IMG/VR virus record: IMGVR_UViG_3300008117_000010
Location: 1-64,000 of that record
Reading direction: 5' to 3' (one strand)
Source of the DNA: a virus
DNA: 64,000 bases
Below, in pieces: positions 56,088-64,000 of the stretch (position 1 is the stretch's first letter; the number at the start of each line of letters is the position of its first letter). The notes below the pieces were generated by a model. That model had not been told where the DNA came from and ran no database searches. It saw only the letters and a list, made by a program, of their open reading frames with translations. Position numbers and translations under genes: made by a program.

Positions 56088-59000
56088 ATGGCAACTTATA
56101 TACAAGGAGTAACAGATTATATTCCTGAAATTCAACCGTTTCAACCTGACTATAATATTTTAGCACAGGCGCTTAGTACAAAAGAAGCGCAATATCAAGC
56201 AGGCTATGATAAAATAAGTGGAATATACGGTACACTTTTGAATTCAAATATGACGCACTCAGAGAATATTGAGAGGCGTAATAAATACTTTACTCAAATA
56301 GAAAATGAAATTCAAAAGATTGCAGGTCTAGATCTTAGTAGACAAGATAATGTTATAAGTGCTCAACAAGTTTTTAAACCATTAATAAATGATAAGTACA
56401 TTCATAAGGATATGTCCTTTACTAAATCATTTGAAGATAGTTTATTAGCTTCTGAAAATTATAAAAGATGTGTTGGAGAAAATTGTGGTGGTCAATGGTG
56501 GGAAACTGGAGATTTAGAATTAGCATATAAAAGGGAAGAGTTTGCAAATGCATCACTTGACCAAACCTTAGGTATGCAAAATTTAAATTACACTCCATTT
56601 CAGAATGCTTACAAAATGGGGATGGATTTTGCAAAAGAAATGAATTTTGAATCACAATCAGTAGAAATAACACCTGATGGTAGATATCAAATAACGAGGA
56701 CAAATGGTCAACAAATGGTTCCCGATCTATCTCAATATATGATGGCAACTGTAGGTAATGATCCTAAAGTAGCTGATACATATAAAACACAAGCATATGT
56801 AGATAGAAAAAATTATATAAAAGCAAATGCACAACAATACGGTAGTGAAGAAGCTGCTGAGCGTCAATACTTTACAGAAGTATTTACTGCAGTTGAAGAA
56901 TCAAATGCACGACGCCAAGCAGAATTAGAAAAACAAAATCAACAAATTGATAATAAGAAAAAACTTGTTGAAGAAAATAAAAAGACAGGAATTAATCCTG
57001 CATATGATACAGATCCAGAAGCTTTATTATTAGGTCTTGATACTCAAAAAGAAGTTGTTAGTATAAATAAAAAACAAGCAGATGATATAGCTGATTTATC
57101 AAATCCAAGTATTGTTCCAAATCTTCCAATAGATGTACTAAGAAGTAGAGTTGATGCTATTACTGCAAGTAATTCATTACAAGAAACTTTGATTACTGCA
57201 GCATCTAACTATGCTAACCTCACTCAAAAGGTTGAAATAAAAGCCGATGAGTATGGTAAAATGCAAGTACAGCATCAATATAATATGGCTGAAATTGCAT
57301 ATAAAGCACAGCTTGATGCAGAAAAAGAAAAAAAGGAAAGTGAAACAATGGCAGATGCTTTAGGCATTACTGATGGTGTTATTGTTCCTGGAGATGTGGG
57401 TCAAACAGATCCCAATTATAATGTTCAGGAAGAAATGATTAAAAGAGAAGAATCATTGCGTGGAGATGGAACTGCTAAAACTGAACATTTAAGCCAAGTA
57501 GTAGTAAGTCAATTACAATCAGTTGCTAATGATCCAAATGCAAGTCCAGAAAGAAGACAAGAAGCAAGAAGATTATTAGAAGATACATATGGTGTATTAG
57601 AAACCTCAACTACATATAAAGAAAAAACTTATTTAGATGAGTTTGTTGAGGAAATGAAACAAGATTGGGAATCTGATGATGAGTTTACATGGTATAATCC
57701 ACTAGATTTATTTGATATTGCTAAACAAGCTGCTGATGCCAGTTGGGATTATATGTTTGATGATGAAAAAAAGGAATCAGTAAAAGTTGAAAAAGAAGGA
57801 TACTTAAGAAAAGATGCAAGTGGTAATTTATCACTTGTAAAAGATTGGCAAAATAAAGCTAAAACACCTTTCATAAATGATATGAAAAGTGCTAATAATG
57901 TTTTAGAACTTCAGGGAAGAATTAAGAATTTAATAACAAGTGAAGATTTTAAACAAGTAATTAAAGGTCGTGAAGATGTTATTTTACCCGATCTTTATCA
58001 AGCTTATAATGATATACAAGGAACGGAAGCAGAATTACTTGCAGTGCAACAAGCACATTTAAATAATAATAAAGCTGTTTTAAGTTATATTCAATCAACA
58101 CCAACAGATGAATATGATCCATTTATAATGGAAGCACGCGAACAGTTTTTAGATGATAAAGGAAACATAAGATCATTAGAAGAATTTGCACAAGCAGTAA
58201 TGCCTGTTGTTGCTAATCATCCAGATAGAGAAGTATGGGATTGGTCTAGTGCAGCAAAAGGTGCTATGACTGCTAATCTAATACCAATTGTTGGACCAGT
58301 AGCAGGAGTAGTAAGTGGATATAGATCTGGAAAAGTTCCAATGGGTGAATTAGATCAAGAAGATATGATGGATGAAATCGAATCTATATATGATGAATTT
58401 AAAGAAGACTTTAGTGATGCATATGCAAACAAAGATATTCCAGGTATTACAACAGAGTTTAGTCCGTTAGGTGGACACACTGGAGCATTTTCACAAGGTG
58501 TAAGTTATCAAGTTGATTCAATGCTTGGTGGTATGGCTCCATCAAATAGAGCAGCTGGTGAATTATTATCAGCAATAAATCAAAGTGGTGCATTAGCTAA
58601 TCCTAAAGCAGCTGAAGCAACATGGATAATGGGAGATGGTTCTATGATTACTCCAGATGTAATTGATGATCAATATAGTGAAGATAAAGAAAATGCTATT
58701 AGAGCAATGATGCAACAAATGAGCATGGATTTTTTAAGTAGTAATCCAAAAAATACCACAGACGGTAGACCAAGATTTAAAATAACTAGTTATGGTACCG
58801 GAGCTCAAAATCGTAATAATGTTGCAATAACCTTTACACCGTCTCAAGCATATTTAAAAGGATTAATAGGTTCAGAAAATTTACCTGGGGTATATAGATC
58901 TGCCTTTGGTAAAAATATGGATCAAGCTACATTCACATTAATTATACCACGTGAAAAATTAGCCCAACATACTGGTTCTGATGGTAGACCTCGTGAAACA

Positions 59001-59303
59001 GCTATTATTTCTAGACATACTAATACGCGTGTTGAAAGAGTATTTAACTTAACAAATCAATATAACATTGATTATGGTAATTTAGGTGGTAGTTCTTCTA
59101 TAAGAAGAGATTCAAATGGTAATGTTTTCTTATATCAAACATCTGCAGAATATGATCCACAAACAGGAAGAATAATAAATACTCCGTTAGCACCTGTTTA
59201 TTTAAAAGATTTTGATATTAATCAAACTGTGGAAACGTTAAATCAAACCCATAAAGAAATCTTACAAGACAATAGTATTAACATAAAAAGAGATAGAAGA
59301 TAA
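56088..59303 (+). CDS. Giant virion protein, 1071 aa
   Basis: Begins MATYIQGVTDYIPEIQPFQP, continuing DYNILAQALSTKEAQYQAGY, an N-terminal pattern typical of a conserved crAss-like cargo protein. Long helical central part with coiled coil (RQAELEKQNQQIDNKKKLVE), a glycine-containing hydrophobic stretch near 725-745 (GAMTANLIPIVGPVAGVVSG) that could insert in membrane, and a beta-rich end. Its stop overlaps the next ATG (TAATG). Probably part of the ejected complex. Confidence 0.75.
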   Translation: MATYIQGVTDYIPEIQPFQPDYNILAQALSTKEAQYQAGYDKISGIYGTLLNSNMTHSENIERRNKYFTQIENEIQKIAGLDLSRQDNVISAQQVFKPLINDKYIHKDMSFTKSFEDSLLASENYKRCVGENCGGQWWETGDLELAYKREEFANASLDQTLGMQNLNYTPFQNAYKMGMDFAKEMNFESQSVEITPDGRYQITRTNGQQMVPDLSQYMMATVGNDPKVADTYKTQAYVDRKNYIKANAQQYGSEEAAERQYFTEVFTAVEESNARRQAELEKQNQQIDNKKKLVEENKKTGINPAYDTDPEALLLGLDTQKEVVSINKKQADDIADLSNPSIVPNLPIDVLRSRVDAITASNSLQETLITAASNYANLTQKVEIKADEYGKMQVQHQYNMAEIAYKAQLDAEKEKKESETMADALGITDGVIVPGDVGQTDPNYNVQEEMIKREESLRGDGTAKTEHLSQVVVSQLQSVANDPNASPERRQEARRLLEDTYGVLETSTTYKEKTYLDEFVEEMKQDWESDDEFTWYNPLDLFDIAKQAADASWDYMFDDEKKESVKVEKEGYLRKDASGNLSLVKDWQNKAKTPFINDMKSANNVLELQGRIKNLITSEDFKQVIKGREDVILPDLYQAYNDIQGTEAELLAVQQAHLNNNKAVLSYIQSTPTDEYDPFIMEAREQFLDDKGNIRSLEEFAQAVMPVVANHPDREVWDWSSAAKGAMTANLIPIVGPVAGVVSGYRSGKVPMGELDQEDMMDEIESIYDEFKEDFSDAYANKDIPGITTEFSPLGGHTGAFSQGVSYQVDSMLGGMAPSNRAAGELLSAINQSGALANPKAAEATWIMGDGSMITPDVIDDQYSEDKENAIRAMMQQMSMDFLSSNPKNTTDGRPRFKITSYGTGAQNRNNVAITFTPSQAYLKGLIGSENLPGVYRSAFGKNMDQATFTLIIPREKLAQHTGSDGRPRETAIISRHTNTRVERVFNLTNQYNIDYGNLGGSSSIRRDSNGNVFLYQTSAEYDPQTGRIINTPLAPVYLKDFDINQTVETLNQTHKEILQDNSINIKRDRR

Positions 59304-62300
59304 TGGCTGAAGTAAATAGTACTCCAAATACTTTTGAAGTAAAAAGTGATTCAGGAAATACAATTAATGTTATTCCAAAAACACCAAGTACTTCATCCTC
59401 TAAATTATATGATGAACAAGCAACAGTTGGTAATAGTGTAAGTGGACCTAATCCTTCACCTACAGGTGTATCATCTACTGATCGTCTTAATAATGCGGTA
59501 TTAAAAATAAAAGATACTACCGATCCATATGCATATGCTAAACCATCAGCTTTTAATTCAACTCATACAGGATTAAACTTTGATAGATATTCAAATCATA
59601 GTCAATTTAGAAATTTAGGATTCAGTCCCTTTAGGGATAATGAAACTATTTATAATAATAATAGTTCATGGTTTGATGATTTTGGAAGAGCAGCGAGTCA
59701 ATATGGAACATTGTTTTCTGCAGGTGCAACATCCCTTTTTAAAAACTGGGGTTCATTAAGTAATACCACTCCAGACTTTGATTCTGCAAATACTATGGAA
59801 AAAGCCATGGCAATTGGTAGTTCTAGTAAATCAGGATTTGGAGCAAGCTTTACAAATTTCTTTTTAAATTCAGCATACACTGTTGGTGTAATTGCAGAAA
59901 TAGCTGCAGAAGAAATTGCACTTGGATTAGCAACGGGTGCATCTGGTGGTGGTGCTGCACCAGCAGCACTAACAAGAACAGGATTAAATATTGGTCGATT
60001 TACAAAAGCAATTGGTCAATTATTTAAAGGTGCAAATAATATTTCTACCGCTCGTAAAGTTTGGAATGTTGCAAAAAAGATAACACCCTTTGGTGATACT
60101 GCTGATTTAGCACGTGGATTAATAAAAGGAGAACGTGCAACATTAAGAGGAATTTATAAAGACTATAACTCTCTAGATAATTTTGCAAAATCAAAAGCAT
60201 TATTTGGTCAATTCTATCGTGATGTACGCGAAATAAATGCTGCCTCATCAGAATCTAAATTAGAAGCAGGAATGGTTAGTAATGAAGTTTCTGCTAAACT
60301 AATTGATGAATTCTACAGAGATAATGGTAGAATGCCTAACTTTAATGAATCACAAGTTATTCATAGTCAAGCACTTCAAGCTGGATCAGAAGCATATTTA
60401 TATAATATGCCTGCTATATACTTTAGTAATAAATTAGTTTTAGAAGGTGCTCTAAAAGGTATTAAACCTTTTAGATCAATAATGAATAAAGTACCTAATA
60501 ATCTTAGACCTGTTATTAAAACCGTGGATGGTAAAAAAACAGCAAAGGTTTATGATATGAATAATATCAAGAGTTATTTAAATCTTGATTCAATAAGAAT
60601 GTTAGGTAAAGCTTTACGTCCTAAAAATTTAGTTGGTACTGGTATCAGATATACTAGTGCAAATTTTGCAGAAGGTTTACAAGAAGTTTATCAAGAATCA
60701 TTATCTGCTGGACTTATAGATCACTATACAAATAAAAACTTTGGTCAAGAACGTCTTGGTCAAGCTGGATTATTAAATAGTTTAAGATTAGGTGCAGCAG
60801 AACTTGATAAGCAAAATATGGCTTTAGAAACATTTTTATCAGGTTTCTTTATGGCAGCTCCTATTGGAGGACTTCAAACAATTGCATTTAAGAAAGCTCC
60901 TAGATTATATCAAAAATATAGAAATCCAGAAAAGTATAAGCAATATATTGATGATAGAAAAAATGCAATTACAAAATTAGAAAATTCATTAAATGCAATT
61001 ATTAATGATCCAGCAAAATTTGCAAATGATTTTTATGCAAATGCAACTGAACAAAATAATTTAATTACAAGACAATTAGAATCAGAAGAAGCAGGAGATA
61101 TCGCCGGAGCAAAGAATATTAAAGAGCAATCTTTCTTTGAGCATGTTCACACTTTACTTAAACATAACATGCTTGATGAGTTTCAAACTCAAATGCGTGA
61201 TTTATTAAAGTTAGATGATACTTCATTAAAAGAAGCATTTGGTAATGGTCGTGAAAGCATAGAAGGGGATTCATTTAATGCTGGATTACGTGATCGTATA
61301 AATAAAGCTATATCACGTGCAGATCGTCTTAAAGAAAGATATGAAGAATCAAATGAAAAGTTTGTTAATGATTATAATCCAGATACTGAACGTGATTTAT
61401 ATGAGGCATTTGAAGAAGGAAAGAAAGCCTATTTATTTAATGAGTTTATGTTTGAACGAGTTGGCTCTAGAATACAATCAATGACTGGTTCATTAGCTAG
61501 TAATCCAAAACTATCACAAGTATTAGGTGGTGATATTGCAATATTATTTGATACAACTGCAGGAGGAGCATTACAAAGCAAAATAAAAAACTTAGAATCT
61601 GAAATTAAAATATACGAACAAGCAACTACAGCCGAAGACAAAGAAATTTTAAAACAAAAACAAGAAGAATACGAAGGGTTAAATACTTGGTATTCAGCTA
61701 TAACTGCATTTGAAAGAACATATGATGAAAGTGTTAAGTTAGAAAACTTTGATCCAAGCAAAGCAGAAAAATTTGTATTACAATTTCCAAAGGGATCTCC
61801 TATTGAATATACAAATACTAAAGGTGAAAAGGTTGAAGGTAAATTTGTAGGTGTATTAGGTAAAAATATATTAATTGAAATAGTAAATAAGAAAGGTAAA
61901 AAACAAAGAGTTGCAGTAGATAGATCAAAAACTGCATTTATGGGTGAGCAAGATATTGATTTATCAGCTCAAGAAATACAGTTTGGTGATCAAACTACTT
62001 TAGTAGATTCAATGGTTTATATGCTTGAAGCTTTATTTGGGCAAGTAGATAGCAGTTTTCAAATTAAAGGTATTGAACCATTAAAAGGATATCTTAATAC
62101 TCTTGCTGGACCCAATGGTCTTAATATGACCAAAGATGAAATGGGTGAGATATTTGCTAATGTTTTAGACATTGTGCGTTTAAGAAAAGATTCAGCACGA
62201 CACATTAATGCATTAAATATATTAACTGATCCTGATTACTTTAATTCAAATGTTGAAAAAATTGGCCAATTAATTAGTACAGCAAATCGCTTAGCTAAAA

Positions 62301-64000
62301 TAAAAGTAAAAGCTATGCTGGATGATTATGAAAGAATGATGGATAATCATCACTTACTACAAGAACTTTATGAGATTGGAATATTTTTAGATCCAAATAA
62401 CGTTGATGCTCTTGTTAATAAAAATAAAATACCATCAAGTTTTTATGCAGCAACAAATCTACCAAACATTCCTGAACTAACACAAATTGATCCTAGTAAT
62501 CCTCAGCACAAAGATATATATAATAAAATCTTAGAAGTTCTAGAATCATATGAGGCTTTAAAAGGAATTGAGTTTGTAGGTAAAGTTGATCCTACAGCAA
62601 TTAGTCAAACAATTCCTTTAGGACAACAGTTTCAAAAACAAAAAGGTGATGAAAGAACTATTCTTGATTTAGCTACTGAATATGGATTTAATAAAGATAA
62701 TCCTACAGATATAAGTGCAAAGGAGTTATTACAAAAAATAATAGACAGTCAATTTGGTTATTTACCTGATAAACAATTAGCACGTAGATTATTATCTGTT
62801 ATAAAAGATGATATTAATATTAGCTTTAATAGAAACCATCCTGTCGCAGTATCATATGATACTACTAACGGTATAGTAATCAATCCTAATTTCAGTGCTG
62901 CTAATTACAGAACTGGAATATTAAATATTGAAAAAGTTATTCTTAATGGATTGATGCAAAAGTTAGTTAATGATAATTTAACTAATGCAAAATTTAAAGC
63001 AGATATTGAAAATATTAAAACCAAGGTTCAAGAAGCTATTGTTAGTGGTAAATTAAATGCTATTATTGAACAGCTTGAACAACAATGGAATGTTGTATTT
63101 CCAAAAAATGAAAAAGGAGATATTATTATTGATGATGTAGTTGGATTAAAAAGCATTGAACAGTTTGTTGCAATGGCAATGACTGATCTCTCATTTCAAT
63201 CTATACTAGCTAATACAATTACTGAAGAAACAAATAAAAGTGTATGGCAAGAATTTTTGGAGTCACTCAGAAACTTGCTTGAACAAATAACTGGATTATA
63301 TAAAGGTGGTAATGCATTAGAAGAAACATTAAGAATTACTTCTACTGCAATACTTGGTGAACAAATAACTGAAACTCAAACAACTGCTGAAGAAATAAAT
63401 GTCGCTACACCTTTACAACAACTACCAGAAGATTTAACAGATGCACTTAATGTTGCATGGAATGAATTATCACCTGAAGATAAACAAAGTTACGGTAGCA
63501 TTGATTCATGGATTCAAGGTTCATCTGCAGCAGCAACCATAATTAATAATTATAAAAAGAAGAAAGAAAAGAAAGAAGTTGGAGATGATAAAAAAGGATT
63601 GATACAAAATACATTAACAGTTGCACAGTTAAGTTATCTTAGAAATAAGTCGGGATTAGAAGAGAGTGACATATTTTCTATGGAACTTCCCGAGTTAATT
63701 GAAATTGTTAATGGTAAATTTAGAGTTCTTGCTCCAAATGAAAATCAAAATTTAACTAGTGCCCAATTACAAGAAGGAAGAATAATCAAAACCTTCAATG
63801 GAATTACAATGACTAATGTTCCTATTGGAACGCAAAATGTTGTAAATCCTGCAGTTCAACAACAACTCGTACAAATTGGTTCAAAGCTAGAAGCAATCTT
63901 TTCTAATGTATTAGGTAGAGGAGATGCTTCAAAAGTTGCACTTCTAAAAAATCAAGCAAAAGCGGTTGGTGATAATATTATAAATCAAATTAAACAGATC
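59303..64000 (+). CDS. Giant virion protein, N-terminal 1566 residues (cut by window edge)
   Basis: ATG 59303 overlaps the previous stop; the frame is open for all 1566 codons to base 64000. Around residue 75-130: DPYAYAKPSAFNSTHTGLNF and FRNLGFSPFRDNETIYNNNS, a conserved signature at the start of the largest crAss-like virion proteins. Ala/Gly hydrophobic stretches at about 190-225 (VGVIAEIAAEEIALGLATGA) and 515-530 (FLSGFFMAAPIGGLQ) suggest membrane insertion on ejection. Long helical regions follow. No DxDGD RNA polymerase motif appears in the visible part. Confidence 0.85.
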   Translation, partial: MAEVNSTPNTFEVKSDSGNTINVIPKTPSTSSSKLYDEQATVGNSVSGPNPSPTGVSSTDRLNNAVLKIKDTTDPYAYAKPSAFNSTHTGLNFDRYSNHSQFRNLGFSPFRDNETIYNNNSSWFDDFGRAASQYGTLFSAGATSLFKNWGSLSNTTPDFDSANTMEKAMAIGSSSKSGFGASFTNFFLNSAYTVGVIAEIAAEEIALGLATGASGGGAAPAALTRTGLNIGRFTKAIGQLFKGANNISTARKVWNVAKKITPFGDTADLARGLIKGERATLRGIYKDYNSLDNFAKSKALFGQFYRDVREINAASSESKLEAGMVSNEVSAKLIDEFYRDNGRMPNFNESQVIHSQALQAGSEAYLYNMPAIYFSNKLVLEGALKGIKPFRSIMNKVPNNLRPVIKTVDGKKTAKVYDMNNIKSYLNLDSIRMLGKALRPKNLVGTGIRYTSANFAEGLQEVYQESLSAGLIDHYTNKNFGQERLGQAGLLNSLRLGAAELDKQNMALETFLSGFFMAAPIGGLQTIAFKKAPRLYQKYRNPEKYKQYIDDRKNAITKLENSLNAIINDPAKFANDFYANATEQNNLITRQLESEEAGDIAGAKNIKEQSFFEHVHTLLKHNMLDEFQTQMRDLLKLDDTSLKEAFGNGRESIEGDSFNAGLRDRINKAISRADRLKERYEESNEKFVNDYNPDTERDLYEAFEEGKKAYLFNEFMFERVGSRIQSMTGSLASNPKLSQVLGGDIAILFDTTAGGALQSKIKNLESEIKIYEQATTAEDKEILKQKQEEYEGLNTWYSAITAFERTYDESVKLENFDPSKAEKFVLQFPKGSPIEYTNTKGEKVEGKFVGVLGKNILIEIVNKKGKKQRVAVDRSKTAFMGEQDIDLSAQEIQFGDQTTLVDSMVYMLEALFGQVDSSFQIKGIEPLKGYLNTLAGPNGLNMTKDEMGEIFANVLDIVRLRKDSARHINALNILTDPDYFNSNVEKIGQLISTANRLAKIKVKAMLDDYERMMDNHHLLQELYEIGIFLDPNNVDALVNKNKIPSSFYAATNLPNIPELTQIDPSNPQHKDIYNKILEVLESYEALKGIEFVGKVDPTAISQTIPLGQQFQKQKGDERTILDLATEYGFNKDNPTDISAKELLQKIIDSQFGYLPDKQLARRLLSVIKDDINISFNRNHPVAVSYDTTNGIVINPNFSAANYRTGILNIEKVILNGLMQKLVNDNLTNAKFKADIENIKTKVQEAIVSGKLNAIIEQLEQQWNVVFPKNEKGDIIIDDVVGLKSIEQFVAMAMTDLSFQSILANTITEETNKSVWQEFLESLRNLLEQITGLYKGGNALEETLRITSTAILGEQITETQTTAEEINVATPLQQLPEDLTDALNVAWNELSPEDKQSYGSIDSWIQGSSAAATIINNYKKKKEKKEVGDDKKGLIQNTLTVAQLSYLRNKSGLEESDIFSMELPELIEIVNGKFRVLAPNENQNLTSAQLQEGRIIKTFNGITMTNVPIGTQNVVNPAVQQQLVQIGSKLEAIFSNVLGRGDASKVALLKNQAKAVGDNIINQIKQI

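Noticed and set aside
59303-64000. Virion RNA polymerase in the last giant gene
   Set aside because: I translated the visible 1566 codons and saw no DxDGD-type catalytic motif; the polymerase may lie further right.
1-64000. Reassigned stop codon (TAG or TGA read as sense), as in some crAss-like phages
   Set aside because: Genes end normally at TAA, TAG and TGA, and long genes need no recoding.
1-64000. CRISPR array or insertion sequence
   Set aside because: No regularly spaced direct repeats of 24-37 nt and no transposase-like protein were seen; the repeats at 7-8 kb are inverted, uneven and structured.

Overview
The window looks like about two thirds of a crAss-like bacteriophage genome (order Crassvirales) that infects a member of the Bacteroidota. 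The right-hand genes follow the crAss-like virion order: terminase large subunit, portal, scaffold-like protein, major capsid protein, ring/collar proteins, a 1686-residue muzzle-type tail protein, and then a run of giant internal virion proteins. The DNA is AT-rich. Start codons follow A/T-rich leaders without Shine-Dalgarno sequences, and the one good promoter match is the Bacteroidota type (TTTG, 20 nt, TAnnTTTG). The standard genetic code is used. Assignment to crAss-like phages rests on gene order and remembered family patterns, not on a database search.

Left arm (1 to about 12,665). Nearly all genes are on the minus strand: thymidine kinase, a tRNA-Leu(UAA), an SF2 helicase, an HNH nuclease, an AlkB-like dioxygenase, a SANT/Myb-like protein, a lipoprotein and many small unknowns. 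One gene, a metallophosphoesterase at 4586-5605, is on the plus strand. Two parts of this arm are unusual. Between about 7.13 and 8.38 kb the DNA is largely non-coding and folds into repeated three-way-junction elements (four copies, with compensatory changes in the outer stem) plus a block of long hairpins; this looks like an unrecognised structured RNA locus. Between about 9.6 and 12.7 kb, very small genes are separated by GC-rich mini-hairpins with GAA/TTC loops. A promoter-like repeat occurs there three times, one copy carrying a textbook G-quadruplex.

Divergent region (12,665-12,960). A GC-rich, G-run-rich stretch separates the leftward and rightward blocks.

Right arm (12,961 to the end, all plus). 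A GroES-like gene comes first, then a fibre gene preceded by a free copy of its anchor domain. A lysis cassette follows: membrane proteins, a CHAP-type endolysin whose signal peptide is overprinted on the preceding gene, and two overlapping spanin-like genes. Next is a packaging and DNA-handling block: winged-helix-like, HU/IHF-like, Cys-rich, PD-(D/E)XK nuclease and PhoH ATPase genes. Then come TerL, portal, scaffold, capsid, minor structural proteins including an Asp-box propeller and a FN3 protein, the ring proteins and the muzzle. The last 18 kb encodes five giant proteins. The first of these combines an HExxH site, a CHAP-like site and a lysozyme/transglycosylase-like site, suggesting a cell-wall-penetrating virion enzyme. 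The last is cut by the window edge. The virion RNA polymerase expected in crAss-like phages is not recognisable in the part shown and may lie further right.
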